NCBI RefSeq assembly: GCF_003206495.1
Contig: NZ_NKUF01000021.1
Coordinates: 1 to 54,157, forward strand
Source of the DNA: Gluconacetobacter entanii
Lineage (GTDB): Bacteria; Pseudomonadota; Alphaproteobacteria; Acetobacterales; Acetobacteraceae
Length of the DNA: 54,157 bases
Reading direction: 5' to 3'
Position 1 is the stretch's first letter, and each line of letters starts with the position of its first letter. Of the stretch, positions 8,840 through 18,678 are shown piece after piece. A program made the translations under genes and the position numbers. The notes under the pieces were generated by a model. It was not told the origin of the DNA. It saw only the letters and a program-made list of their open reading frames with translations, and did no database searches.

Positions 8840-11800
8840 TCAGTAATTGAACTGGTAGAGCAGGCCGATGCTGCTGCCGGGATCGTTTTCGGGCGTTGTA
8901 AAGCCGGTCACGTTGCCGCCGGTCCCGACCGTCGTGTTGAGCTTGAGGCGCTTGGTCAGGTCCACCTGCACCTGCGCCTGCGTGCCCGATCCCGATGTTG
9001 CCTGTTTCGCCCCGACATAGACGCCGCGCATGACGTATTTCCCTGCCTCGATACTGCCGGTGTCGTTGCCGCCCGACCCGTTGGACGAACTGCTCATCTG
9101 CAGGCGGTCGAGATGCAGCGTCTTGCGCACGATGCCTAGTGGGTCAAAGGCCGAACCGCCGCTGATGGTGGCGATGGCCGAGGCGATTTCCGCCATCTGC
9201 GTGGGCGACAGCGACTGTGAATCCGTCCCGAACAGCAGGATCGCCAGGATCTGGTCCTGCGACAGCGGCGGGGTGGAGGAGAAGGTGATTTTCGGCGCGC
9301 TGGCGTAACCGCCGACATTCAGCCGCGCCGTACCTTCGTTCGTGCTGCGCTCCGCCACGAAATCAAGGCTGGGGTCGATGCTGTGGGTGACGCCCATGCC
9401 ATCGAACCCGACCTTGCCCTTGCTGAAATTGAGCGAAATCCCGCCAAGGGCGAAGGTTCCCTTGGCCATGGAAAACGACCCCGTCACCACGGGCGTATCG
9501 GTGGTCCCGCCCAGATGCAGGTTGCCGTGCATTTCGGTATTCAGCCCATGCCCGCGCACAAAGAACTGCCCCGGGGAGCGCAGGGCAAGGTCAAGGCCGA
9601 TGACCAGCGGGGATTGCGGCTGCTGGGCCACGGCAGCGGCATCGTCGGGGCGAATGACATTGAGGTGCGCGACCGATGTCGGCAGGGAATCGGGAATGTT
9701 CACGTCCACCCGTGACAGGGTGATGTCCCCTCCCGCGTTGATGCGCGATGCAAGCTGCCCCTTGACGTTCAGGTTGGCATCAAGGGTCGCGGTGATGAGG
9801 TCGCTGGCCAGGGGGCGGGCGTTGCGTGCCGTAAGGGTCAGGTCAATGGGATGGCCGGGTTCGAAGATGCCATAGGAACCGGCGGCCGTGATGGTCCCCT
9901 TGCCCGCGGTGGCGCCAAGGGACTGGATGACAAGCCGGTTGCCCTGCGCCAGCACGCTGCCCTTGATGGCCGAAAGCTGGACGCCCTGTGCGTAGTCATG
10001 GAACGTGCCGTCCGCAAGGTCGAGCGTGCCGGAGATGAGCGGAAGTTTCGGCGTGCCGCGTACGTCCACGTTCATCCGCAGCATCCCGCCCGCCTGCCGC
10101 GCCTGCGCACCGAGATAGGCGTTCGCCGCGGCAAGGTCGATCGTACCGGCAGAATGCAGCGCCAGCGGGCCGTTCATGCTGGTTGGTGCATCCCCCCTCA
10201 CACTCAGGCTGGCCTGCTGCCCGGCATTCAGGCTGGCGTCCACCCGCGCCGTGGCCCCGTTCAGCACGGCGGTCGCATCAAGGCTGGCAGCGGCAAGGGA
10301 GGAGGTATAGTCCGTATGGTATTTCAGCCCGCTGGCCCGCAGCGTGACCTGCCCGCCCGGCCGCGCCAGCGTTCCCGTCAGCCGCGCCTGTGCCGAGATT
10401 TCGCCTTCCGCGCGCAGGGAGGGCATCAGCGGCCGCAGCAATGCGGGGGTGACATGTGTAAGTTCGGCCCTGAGGTCAAGGGCCGGTCGAACCGAGCCGG
10501 CGATGTCGATGCTGGCGGCCTGTCCCTGCGGTGGGGAAAGGGTCGCGCGCATATGGTCAACCCCCATCGTCGGGCCATAGCTGACGGTGGCGGGCGCCAG
10601 CAGTTGCAGCCGTTCGCCGCGTAATTCGCCCGACAGGGTACGGGCCGTGGCCCTGTGCCCCGGAATATCCAGCAGCAGCGCCGTATCGAAGGCTGCCGGA
10701 CCAAGCTGTGTCGTCGTCAGGCGTGATGTGGCGCTGACCATCAGGGCATTCAGTGGTCCCTTGGCCGTGACATGGGCATTGCCACGGATGTCGTTGATGG
10801 CCGCATCATCAATGCGCAGGTCAAGGTCCGGGTGCGGCGCATCCACCGGGTCGCGGATCGTGCCGCCAAGCTGCAGCCGCCCGATATTGGCCCAGGGCGA
10901 ACCGATGCCGCCATCAAGGTTGAGCGAGACGACCGGGGGCGTCGTCCCCGTGCCGGCGGTGGTGTGGACGGCGGTTGCGACATGCCCGGTGATGTCATGC
11001 CCCAGAAGGTCGCGCCAGTCCGCCAGTCGCGCCATATGGATGTCCATCGTGCCCGACGGCACCATGTGCCCTTCCGGCAGGGTCATGTCCGCCTGCCCCG
11101 ACAGGCTTTTCCATGACAGTTGCGCAAGGCGCAGGTGGCGCGTCCCGTCCGTACCGCTCGCCAGTGACGCGGACAGGGCGACCGGCGCGCGGTCCAGCGT
11201 GCCCGTGATGCTCACCTCCCCTTCACGCACTGCGGGCAGGTGGCGGAAATTCACGTCGGTCGTCAGGTGTCCCGGCTGGATCTGCGGCGTTCCGATCTGT
11301 GTCTGTGCATGCACGATGGCGGCAAGGTCATTGACCGGTCCCTTCGCACTCAGTGTCAGGTTGCTCTGCCCGCGCAGGGAGGGCGCGAGTTTCTGCAGGT
11401 CCAGCAGCGCAAGCTGCGCCGTAAGGTCGAGTTGCGTGGGCGATGACAGTGTGACCGTGCTGTTTCCCGCGTCCAGATGCAGGGTCTGTCCGTCCACTTT
11501 CAGGGTCTGCAGGCGCACCACGCGCGGCGAACCGTCGGCGGGGGGCAGGCTGGCCATCACCTGCACCTGTCCACTTTTGCCGATCAGGCCGGCCGCCTGT
11601 GCCTGCCCGCCCGTCAGCGCCACCTGCCCGTCAAGTGCGACCCGTCCCGCCGTTTTCGCGTCCGGCACGTCGAAATTCGCATGCAGGTGCGCATTGCCCT
11701 CCAGTCTGGTTGAAGCCAGCGCGGAAAGCGGGGCGAGTTGCGGCAGGTCGAGCGTCACGTCGCCCTGCCGGGGCGCGGTGGTGCGGATGTTCCCCTTCAT

Positions 11801-13027
11801 CTGCAACAGGTCGTGCGTCACCGTGATATCGGCGGGTGCACCCTGCGCATCTGGCCGCCATGTCAGGTCGATGGCAACCGGCCGGGCTGCGAAAATGGTG
11901 GGATGTGCACCCGGTATCCTCAGCCCGTCGATATCGGCATGGACATTTATGGCATCATTCGCAGTCTGGCCCGAAAGCCCGCTGAAGACGGCATGTAGGG
12001 TATTGAGGCCCACCGCCCCCTGGTTCAGTTGCCAGATATCGAGGGTCCCCTGCCCGGTGGGACGTTCCATCGTCCCGCCGAGTTCGGTGTGCAGTGCAAT
12101 CGACTGCCACCCCGTATCCGGTCCCAGCGTCATGGCCGGGGCGTCAAGGCTGGCGCGCAGGCGCATGGCGTGGTGGACCAGCCCGACCTGCCCGTCGATA
12201 TGCGCCTGCGCCGCGCCGGCCTGCATGGCCAGCGCAAGGGTGCTGCGGTCACGCGGGCCACTGACATGCATGTCGAGGTTGAGCGGCGCAAGCATCGGCA
12301 GGCCGCTCAGCGTGCCGAGGAATCCCTCTTTTTCCTCATGCGCATGGACATCAAGGGCAAGTGTGCCGGTGTCCAGTTGGGTACGGACCGACAGCAGCCC
12401 CGGATGGTCCAGTCGCTGGACCATGAGGTTGATGTCGGCCGCCGGCAGCGTCGCGACCGATATGCCATTGAGGACGGGTGCGATATCCGCAAGGCGTGCG
12501 TGCCCGTCCAGGCTGAAGGTCGCGGGCAGGCGCGCAATGGGGGTGCCGACATCAATGCGGGCGATATGGGCATGGCGGATATCCACGCCCATATGCAGGT
12601 TGTCATTGCCCGGTTTGCCGGGCGGCGACGGGTGCGCGGGGTCTTCCTCGCTCAGGCGGGGGATCGACAGGTGGGCGATGGAGATGCTGTCCACCACCGC
12701 CCTGCGCAACAGCAGGCGCGTGGGTGACCAGTCCAGCGCAAGGTCGTCGATCGCAAGCCATGTGCCGCGATAGTCGTCAAGCTCCAGATGTGCGATCCGC
12801 AGCGAATCAGGAAACCGCCCCGAAAGCCCTGCCATCCGCACGCTGCCGCCCGTCAGGCCCGGCAGGCGGCGTTCGATTTCGTGGCGGCCCACCCCGGTAT
12901 TGGCGCCGACAAGGATCAGCGCGAACGCCAGCACGACCAGCCCTGCTGGCACGCCAAGGAGCAGCCCCGCGATCTTGAGCAGCGTCTTCCAGGTGATGTG
13001 ACGGGCCGGTTCCTGCGTCTCGCTCAT
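8840..13027 (-). CDS. tamB: Translocation and assembly module protein TamB
   Basis: TamB is a very large periplasm-spanning protein, anchored in the inner membrane, that works with the Omp85 protein TamA in outer-membrane protein assembly or lipid transport. This one has 1395 aa from the ATG at 13027. One N-terminal membrane helix (about residues 13-40, rich in L/V/A/G) is followed by long beta-rich repeats. The C-terminal DUF490 domain has the FSMAKGTFALGGISLNFSKG and TPPLSQDQILAILLFG segments. It ends in a terminal aromatic residue (QFNY). The start codon overlaps the tamA stop (TGATG), showing coupling. The length and adjacency make the call secure despite weak family conservation. Confidence 0.93.
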   Translation of the reverse strand: MSETQEPARHITWKTLLKIAGLLLGVPAGLVVLAFALILVGANTGVGRHEIERRLPGLTGGSVRMAGLSGRFPDSLRIAHLELDDYRGTWLAIDDLALDWSPTRLLLRRAVVDSISIAHLSIPRLSEEDPAHPSPPGKPGNDNLHMGVDIRHAHIARIDVGTPIARLPATFSLDGHARLADIAPVLNGISVATLPAADINLMVQRLDHPGLLSVRTQLDTGTLALDVHAHEEKEGFLGTLSGLPMLAPLNLDMHVSGPRDRSTLALAMQAGAAQAHIDGQVGLVHHAMRLRASLDAPAMTLGPDTGWQSIALHTELGGTMERPTGQGTLDIWQLNQGAVGLNTLHAVFSGLSGQTANDAINVHADIDGLRIPGAHPTIFAARPVAIDLTWRPDAQGAPADITVTHDLLQMKGNIRTTAPRQGDVTLDLPQLAPLSALASTRLEGNAHLHANFDVPDAKTAGRVALDGQVALTGGQAQAAGLIGKSGQVQVMASLPPADGSPRVVRLQTLKVDGQTLHLDAGNSTVTLSSPTQLDLTAQLALLDLQKLAPSLRGQSNLTLSAKGPVNDLAAIVHAQTQIGTPQIQPGHLTTDVNFRHLPAVREGEVSITGTLDRAPVALSASLASGTDGTRHLRLAQLSWKSLSGQADMTLPEGHMVPSGTMDIHMARLADWRDLLGHDITGHVATAVHTTAGTGTTPPVVSLNLDGGIGSPWANIGRLQLGGTIRDPVDAPHPDLDLRIDDAAINDIRGNAHVTAKGPLNALMVSATSRLTTTQLGPAAFDTALLLDIPGHRATARTLSGELRGERLQLLAPATVSYGPTMGVDHMRATLSPPQGQAASIDIAGSVRPALDLRAELTHVTPALLRPLMPSLRAEGEISAQARLTGTLARPGGQVTLRASGLKYHTDYTSSLAAASLDATAVLNGATARVDASLNAGQQASLSVRGDAPTSMNGPLALHSAGTIDLAAANAYLGAQARQAGGMLRMNVDVRGTPKLPLISGTLDLADGTFHDYAQGVQLSAIKGSVLAQGNRLVIQSLGATAGKGTITAAGSYGIFEPGHPIDLTLTARNARPLASDLITATLDANLNVKGQLASRINAGGDITLSRVDVNIPDSLPTSVAHLNVIRPDDAAAVAQQPQSPLVIGLDLALRSPGQFFVRGHGLNTEMHGNLHLGGTTDTPVVTGSFSMAKGTFALGGISLNFSKGKVGFDGMGVTHSIDPSLDFVAERSTNEGTARLNVGGYASAPKITFSSTPPLSQDQILAILLFGTDSQSLSPTQMAEIASAIATISGGSAFDPLGIVRKTLHLDRLQMSSSSNGSGGNDTGSIEAGKYVMRGVYVGAKQATSGSGTQAQVQVDLTKRLKLNTTVGTGGNVTGFTTPENDPGSSIGLLYQFNY

Positions 13028-14910
13028 CAGAACGTTTCCCCCAGCCCGACATACAGTTCCCATTTATCGCCGCGTGGCGGACGGTTGAGCGGCACGGCAA
13101 TGTCCAGCCGCACGGGGCCGATGGGCGTGTAATACCGCGCCCCGGCCCCCGCGCCCGCGCGCAATGTCCCCTTGAACGGCGTGCTGCCGTCGGATACCTG
13201 GCCTGCGTCGATAAAGCCGACCGCGCCAAATTTCTGCAAGATGCGCTGCCGGTATTCCAGCGACCCGGCATCCATCGACGTGCCGCCAATGGCATAGCGG
13301 CTGTTGGGGAACTGCGGCCCCACCCCCTGGTAGCGGTAGCCGCGCACGGTCGCGCTGCCACCGGCATACAGGCGCTGGTCAGGGGGAATGGCATAGGTGG
13401 ACGCCCCTTCGACATTGCCGATCGTCCCGCGCACGGCAAACACGCTGCGCCCCTTGCGCGCCAGCCCGAGGTTGGCAAGGTCGAAATAGGTCGAGACCGT
13501 CGCCTGCATGATCATGAAGAACGACGTCCCGTCCTCCAGCGAGGCGGAGGGCGTGACATTCATGCTGATGCGCACGCCATGGGTCGCGGGCATGATGGGG
13601 TTGTCCACCCCGGTCCCGTCATAGGTCGCGCTCAGCGGCAGGGAGACGATGAAATAGCTGTTCGTCTGTGACATCTGGTCGATGCGTTCCTGCTCCACCT
13701 CCCCGCCAAAGGCGACATTCCAGTGGGAACTGATGCGGCGCACGATGCCCGCGCGGGCAAGGACGGCGGTCTGGCGATAGGAATACAGAAGCTGGCGGAT
13801 CCCCTCGAGCCGCTCGCTGAGGTTCTGGTTGCGCGAGCCGAAATCCGGCTTCATCAGGTCGGCATACAGGTCATAGCCCAGCCCCTGCTCGGCGGAGCCG
13901 CCAAGGCCCGTCGCAAGGGCGGTCAGGCGCAGGCGCTCGGCATTGCCGAACAGGTTGCGATGCGTCCACGACACGCCGACGCGCCCGCCAAGGTCCGTCG
14001 AATATCCGCCTTCGACCCCGACGCTGTGCAGCTTCGATTCCGCGAAACTGAAGTCTAGCGGCAGCGTCCCGTCGGAGGCCAGTTTCTGCTCGTGATGGAC
14101 CTGCACGTCGGAAAACACACCCATTGACGACAGCCCCTGCCGGGCGGCCTCGATGCGTGATGGCTGGTACAGTTCACCGGGGGCGATGGTCAGGCGGCGC
14201 ACGACATAGGCGGGATGGGTCCGGCGCAGGCCGCTGAAGCTGAAAGCGCCGAGGTTGACCACCGGGCCGCGTGTCACCGTAAAGGCGACGTCGATGGTGC
14301 GTGTCTGGGGGCGCAGCCAGGCCTGCGGCGTGCTGACATCGGCAAGGGCGTATCCCTCTTCGGCAAGCGTCGTCTGGAGTTGTGACTGCGCCCTGAGGAT
14401 ATTGGCGGCGATCGCAGGGTCGCCCGTCTTGATGCCCATGGCGCCATTTTCGTGGGGGTCAAGCTTTACCGGCGGCTGTCCCTTTGCCGCGACGATGCTG
14501 ATGGCGCCGATATGGTACTGTGGCCCCTTGGTGATGGAAACGCTGATTTCCATCTTCTGGTTCGCCGGGATGGCCTGCATCCATTCTGGCAGGTCGGGAT
14601 CATGCCCGTCCTGCGGTGTCGATGTTCCATTCTTGGACGCAATCGCCGCCTGTATCGCGATGGTGGGCGCGTAATAGCCGAAGCTTTCCAGCGCGCTGCG
14701 GATGCGGGCGTAATCGTTGTGAATCCGCCCGACAAGGGCGAAGGGACTGACGGTATGGGTCTTCTGCAGTCCCAGCAGGTCGGAAGACGCGCGCACGGCA
14801 GCATCGAGATCCGCATTGCCGGTGGGATGGATCACGGTGACATAGGGCTGCGGGTCGGCCGCGCGCGCAGGTGCCGTCCCCGCGCACAGCGCGGCGATGC
14901 ACAGGGTCAT
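13027..14910 (-). CDS. tamA: Outer-membrane assembly protein TamA (Omp85 family)
   Basis: TamA is a 16-strand outer-membrane barrel with N-terminal POTRA domains and is TamB's partner. From the ATG at 14910 it has 627 aa, with a signal sequence ending ARA before ADPQPY. An in-frame ATG at 15051 would add 47 residues with little signal character. However, the short version lacks a positively charged n-region, so an intermediate start is possible. POTRA-like repeats occupy about residues 20-270. The barrel includes the conserved VRGYRYQGVGPQ loop and GGSATVRGY. The chain ends in Phe (GLGETF), as Omp85 barrels do. It is the first gene of the tamAB operon, with a long upstream region. Confidence 0.93.
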   Translation of the reverse strand: MTLCIAALCAGTAPARAADPQPYVTVIHPTGNADLDAAVRASSDLLGLQKTHTVSPFALVGRIHNDYARIRSALESFGYYAPTIAIQAAIASKNGTSTPQDGHDPDLPEWMQAIPANQKMEISVSITKGPQYHIGAISIVAAKGQPPVKLDPHENGAMGIKTGDPAIAANILRAQSQLQTTLAEEGYALADVSTPQAWLRPQTRTIDVAFTVTRGPVVNLGAFSFSGLRRTHPAYVVRRLTIAPGELYQPSRIEAARQGLSSMGVFSDVQVHHEQKLASDGTLPLDFSFAESKLHSVGVEGGYSTDLGGRVGVSWTHRNLFGNAERLRLTALATGLGGSAEQGLGYDLYADLMKPDFGSRNQNLSERLEGIRQLLYSYRQTAVLARAGIVRRISSHWNVAFGGEVEQERIDQMSQTNSYFIVSLPLSATYDGTGVDNPIMPATHGVRISMNVTPSASLEDGTSFFMIMQATVSTYFDLANLGLARKGRSVFAVRGTIGNVEGASTYAIPPDQRLYAGGSATVRGYRYQGVGPQFPNSRYAIGGTSMDAGSLEYRQRILQKFGAVGFIDAGQVSDGSTPFKGTLRAGAGAGARYYTPIGPVRLDIAVPLNRPPRGDKWELYVGLGETF

Positions 14911-15537
14911 GCTGCTCAGGCATGCGGGAAACCGCCAGTGTGGGCTACATGAAAATGGCCCGGTTTCACCCGGTGCGGACCACGATTGCCGTGTCGTTAG
15001 AAAGTGACGAAAAAACGTCAAGTCGTCCCCATTCCCGGTTCTGTCATCCATCCACCTGCCATGGGCATGTTAAGCACGGAGTCTGCGCATGGTGATATGG
15101 AAAATCCCTCTCAATGGGTATCTGACATTCCGGCGATGCATATTCAAACCCATATTCACTTAGGTAATGCGGGTCGAGGGCTGAATTAAGGGTCAAATAT
15201 GGTCATAAGGTGAATATGGCCACGCAATGCCGGCAGAAGTAACGTGGCCCGGCATGCGCCTGTTCCCGGTCGTCCCCGGCATGGCGTCCCCGTATGTGGC
15301 GGGACGGCGGGATGCCAAAACTGTCCTTGACAAAACCCCCGCGTCATCCGTCATGATCGGCCTGCTAGATACACTGGGTCGGTCATCCCATCGGGGGATA
15401 ATGTCACGATATGGGTTCTTCGTCCTTTATGACATGTGGTTTCGGGTCTTGACCATCCGCGCGACAGACACGATGTGTTTGCGCCGCCCCGCGGGATCGT
15501 CCCGCCTGATGTCAAGGAACCCGTTTGCGTGAATGAG
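14911..15537. other. Intergenic region between divergent tamA and miaB
   Basis: This 627-bp stretch contains no convincing gene. At 15138-15219 it is A/T-rich and carries repeated ATATTCA/TGAATAT motifs. These include an imperfect inverted repeat, CCATATTCACTTA (15150-15162) with TAAGGTGAATATGG (15206-15219), that could be an operator. A TTGACA hexamer at 15327-15332 has no good -10 partner at the right distance. Both divergent promoters should lie here. Confidence 0.5.
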
Positions 15538-16932
15538 ATGACCCCCCTTCCCTGCGCCCCTACCGCGCGGTCCGGCAAGCAGGCACGTGGATTGCATGTC
15601 ATCACGTGTGGCTGTCAGATGAACGTGTATGACAGCGAGCGGATGACCGATGTCCTGCGCCCGCTGGGGTACGAGGCGGTCGATGCGCCCGACCGCGCCG
15701 ACATGATCATCCTCAATACCTGCCATATCCGTGACCGCGCGGCGGAGAAGGTCTTTTCCGAACTCGGGCGGCTGCGGCTGGTCAAGGAAGCCCGCGCGCA
15801 GGCCGGGCAGCAGACCGTCCTGGCGGTGGCGGGATGCGTGGCGCAGGCGGAAGGGCGCGAGATTCTGGCCCGTGCGCCCTATGTCGATATCGTGCTGGGG
15901 CCGCAGACCTATCACCGCCTGCCCGAAATGGTCGCCCGCGCTGCCCGTGCCGCAGGTGCGGTGATCGAGACCGATTTCCCGGTGGAGCAGAAATTCGACT
16001 TCCTGCCCCCCGAGCGCGAGGTACCAGAAGGTGGTGCGGCGTTCCTGACCATTCAGGAAGGGTGCGACAAATTCTGCTCCTTCTGCGTCGTGCCCTACAC
16101 CCGTGGCGCGGAGGCCAGTCGTCCCGTCGCCGCCGTGCTGGAGGAGGCGCGCAGGCTTGTGGCGCATGGCGTGCGCGAAATCACGCTGCTGGGCCAGAAC
16201 GTCAATGCCTATCACGGAGGAGGCCCGGATGGCGCGACATGGGACCTTGCACGGCTGGCGACGGAACTGGCGCGGCATGTGGGGGTGGAGCGCATCCGCT
16301 ATACCACGTCGCACCCGCGTGACATGGGCGATGACCTGATTGCCGCCCATCGCGACCTGCCCGCGCTGATGCCGTTCCTGCACCTGCCGGTGCAGTCGGG
16401 TTCGGACCGTGTGCTGGCGGCGATGAACCGTGGGCACACGGCGCAGGAGTACCGTGACCTCGTGGCGCGCCTGCGCGCGGCGCGACCGGACCTTGCGCTG
16501 TCGTCGGACTTCATCGTCGGCCATCCCGGCGAAACCGACGAGGATTTTGAACAGACGATGCAACTGATCCGCGACATCGGCTTTGCTCAGGCATATTCGT
16601 TCAAATACTCGCCACGTCCGGGCACCCCTGCATCGAACGCTGGCGCGCAGGTGCCCGAGGACGTGAAGGATGCGAGGCTGCAGCGGTTGCAGGCGTTGCT
16701 GCGTGAACAGCAGGACGCCTTCAACGCGGCCAGCGTGGGACAGCGCGTGGATGTGCTGTTTACCGGTCGCGGGCGCAAGCCGGGGCAGATTTCGGGCAAG
16801 AGCCCATATCTGCAGGCCGTGCATGTCGAAGGCCCCGACAGCCTGATCGGACAGGTGGCGGAGGTCGAGATCGTGAAGCTGCACACCAATTCACTTGGCG
16901 GTGTGCTGACAGGGGAGACAGACAGGGCTTGA
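15538..16932 (+). CDS. miaB: tRNA-2-methylthio-N6-dimethylallyladenosine synthase MiaB
   Basis: MiaB adds the methylthio group to i6A37 of tRNAs. It is a 464 aa radical-SAM methylthiotransferase. The N-terminal UPF0004 domain binds an auxiliary 4Fe-4S cluster through Cys26 ([10 protein letters not shown]), Cys62 (NTCHIR) and Cys100 (AGCVAQ). The radical-SAM motif is Cys176-x3-Cys180-x2-Cys183 ([10 protein letters not shown]). A TRAM domain lies at the C-terminus. The start could also be the in-frame GTG at 15529, which is better placed relative to the aagga at 15513. It leads the miaB-phoH-ybeY-corC operon, a classic arrangement linking tRNA modification with RNA maturation. Confidence 0.95.
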   Translation: MTPLPCAPTARSGKQARGLHVITCGCQMNVYDSERMTDVLRPLGYEAVDAPDRADMIILNTCHIRDRAAEKVFSELGRLRLVKEARAQAGQQTVLAVAGCVAQAEGREILARAPYVDIVLGPQTYHRLPEMVARAARAAGAVIETDFPVEQKFDFLPPEREVPEGGAAFLTIQEGCDKFCSFCVVPYTRGAEASRPVAAVLEEARRLVAHGVREITLLGQNVNAYHGGGPDGATWDLARLATELARHVGVERIRYTTSHPRDMGDDLIAAHRDLPALMPFLHLPVQSGSDRVLAAMNRGHTAQEYRDLVARLRAARPDLALSSDFIVGHPGETDEDFEQTMQLIRDIGFAQAYSFKYSPRPGTPASNAGAQVPEDVKDARLQRLQALLREQQDAFNAASVGQRVDVLFTGRGRKPGQISGKSPYLQAVHVEGPDSLIGQVAEVEIVKLHTNSLGGVLTGETDRA

Positions 16933-16949
16933 GAGAACACGCGGCATCC

Positions 16950-18101
16950 ATGATCCCCTCCCGCCGCCCGGGGGGCGGCCGGACTCCTTCCGTCACCGGC
17001 AGGCCGCCTGCGGCATCCGGCGCCCATACCGTGACGATGCAGTTTGACGACAATGCCCTGCTGGCCCAGTTGGTGGGGGGGCACGACCGCCATCTCCTCC
17101 ATCTTGAACGTGGCTTTGATGTGCGGCTGTCATGCCGGGGGAACAGGATCGCCATTACCGGAAGCCCCGAACGGGTCGCGGTGACGCAGTCCGCCCTGAC
17201 GTCGCTGTACCGCCGCCTGCAGGATGGCCATGCCCTCGACAGTGGAGAGGTGGATGCGGCCATCCGCATGTCCGCCCAGCTTTTTTCCGCCCCGGACACA
17301 TCACTGGACACGTCAAAGGACCCGCGCCCCATGGCCCCTGTCTCCCCCCTCGCGCGGCCGGACGCCGCGGCCGCGCGCGTGTCGGACCTTCCCACCATCA
17401 TGACGCGCCGTGGCGCGATCGCGCCACGTTCCGCCGGGCAGGCGCGTTACATGGACATGCTGGCGCGACAGGAAATGGTCTTTGGCATCGGGCCTGCGGG
17501 GACGGGCAAGACGTACCTTGCCGTGGCGCAGGCTGTCGCCATGCTCCAGGCAGGTCAGGTGGACCGTATCGTCCTGTCCCGTCCCGCCGTCGAGGCCGGG
17601 GAGCGCCTGGGCTTCCTGCCCGGTGACATGAAGGACAAGATCGATCCCTACCTGCGGCCACTGTATGACGCGCTGCACGATATGATGCCGGGCGACCAGG
17701 TGATGCGCCGCATGGCCACGGGGGAAATTGAGGTCGCCCCCCTCGCCTTCATGCGTGGCCGCACGCTGGCGCACAGTTTCGTGATCCTTGATGAGGCGCA
17801 GAACACGACATCCGCGCAGATGAAGATGTTCCTGACCCGCATGGGCACGGGCACCCGCATGGTCATTACCGGCGACCTGAGCCAGGTCGATCTGCCGCGC
17901 GGCGTGACGTCAGGCCTGCGCGAGGCGGTGGAGACACTTGAGGGCTTGCCCGGAATCGCCATGACACGGTTTGAATCGCGTGACGTAGTGCGTCATCCGC
18001 TGGTTGCGCGTATAGTGGATGCATACGATCAGCGTGCCGAGGCCAGCAAGGACGCCTCGCGCACCAGATCGCGGCAGGAGAACAATGGAACCGCGAAGTA
18101 G
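16950..18101 (+). CDS. ybeZ: PhoH family ATPase (YbeZ)
   Basis: This PhoH-like P-loop ATPase is a usual partner of YbeY in ribosome quality control and 16S rRNA maturation. It has 383 aa from the ATG at 16950. A TTG at 16929 overlapping the miaB stop is an alternative with a better AGGGGAG site upstream. Walker A GPAGTGKTYLA is near residue 178, Walker B FVILDEAQN near 280, and the sensor-like ITGDLSQVDLP follows. The N-terminal ~100 residues form the KH-like part of the family. It overlaps ybeY by 17 bp. Confidence 0.93.
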   Translation: MIPSRRPGGGRTPSVTGRPPAASGAHTVTMQFDDNALLAQLVGGHDRHLLHLERGFDVRLSCRGNRIAITGSPERVAVTQSALTSLYRRLQDGHALDSGEVDAAIRMSAQLFSAPDTSLDTSKDPRPMAPVSPLARPDAAAARVSDLPTIMTRRGAIAPRSAGQARYMDMLARQEMVFGIGPAGTGKTYLAVAQAVAMLQAGQVDRIVLSRPAVEAGERLGFLPGDMKDKIDPYLRPLYDALHDMMPGDQVMRRMATGEIEVAPLAFMRGRTLAHSFVILDEAQNTTSAQMKMFLTRMGTGTRMVITGDLSQVDLPRGVTSGLREAVETLEGLPGIAMTRFESRDVVRHPLVARIVDAYDQRAEASKDASRTRSRQENNGTAK

Positions 18102-18678
18102 AATAGCCCCCGTCCCTTCAACGGACGGGGTGCATGAAGATACCAGGCCCGCCGGTCAGGATGACGGGCCGGTCCCACAATCGCCCTTTGGCGATGACAT
18201 CGATGTCAGCATTACCGACCGGCGCTGGCATATGGCAATGCGCGATCCGGCGCGCGATGTGAAACGTGCGGTCGGGACCGCGATGCGCGAACTTGGCGTA
18301 TCCGTATGCGTGACCGTCGTGCTGGCGGATGACCGCACGGTCCAGCGCCTGAACCATCTTCACCGGGACAAGAATAAACCCACCAATGTCCTGACATTCG
18401 AATACGCCCCGGCGGGTTCGGGCACGTGGCTGTGGGGTGGCGACATCATCCTTGCCTTTCCCACGGTCCGGCGCGAGGCGCAGGCGGCGGGACGGACGGT
18501 GCGCAACCACATGATGCACCTGCTGGTGCATGGCGTGCTGCACCTGTCGGGATATGACCACCACCATGCGGGTGAAGCACGCGCCATGGAGATGGAGGAG
18601 GCGCGCATCCTGGGGCGCATGGGTATTCCCAACCCGTGGAAACGCCGTAATGGCCGCGAAGCCGGGGCGCCACGATGA
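18085..18678 (+). CDS. ybeY: Endoribonuclease YbeY
   Basis: YbeY is a single-strand-specific zinc endoribonuclease needed for 16S rRNA 3'-end maturation and late-stage 70S quality control. It has 197 aa. The zinc site HGVLHLSGYDHH (H-x3-H-x5-H) is intact near residue 152. The ATG at 18085 is preceded by a good GGCAGGAG site and lies inside the end of phoH. An N-terminal extension of about 45 residues precedes the core, longer than in E. coli (155 aa). The stop overlaps the corC start. Confidence 0.95.
   Translation: MEPRSRIAPVPSTDGVHEDTRPAGQDDGPVPQSPFGDDIDVSITDRRWHMAMRDPARDVKRAVGTAMRELGVSVCVTVVLADDRTVQRLNHLHRDKNKPTNVLTFEYAPAGSGTWLWGGDIILAFPTVRREAQAAGRTVRNHMMHLLVHGVLHLSGYDHHHAGEARAMEMEEARILGRMGIPNPWKRRNGREAGAPR

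Noticed and set aside
10587-12773. Long 728-codon plus-strand open frame opposite tamB
   Set aside because: It is a shadow of the GC-rich tamB gene. The composition (Ser, Arg, Cys, Pro-rich) is not protein-like and tamB is clearly real.
15327-15370. TTGACA at 15327 with tagata downstream as a miaB promoter
   Set aside because: The spacing to TAGATA is about 32 bases, far from the 16-18 needed, and no -10-like hexamer occurs at the right distance.
16929-16931. TTG at the miaB stop as the certain phoH start
   Set aside because: It is possible through stop/start overlap, but the ATG at 16950 is equally compatible and the N-terminus is not conserved enough to decide, so the ATG was annotated.
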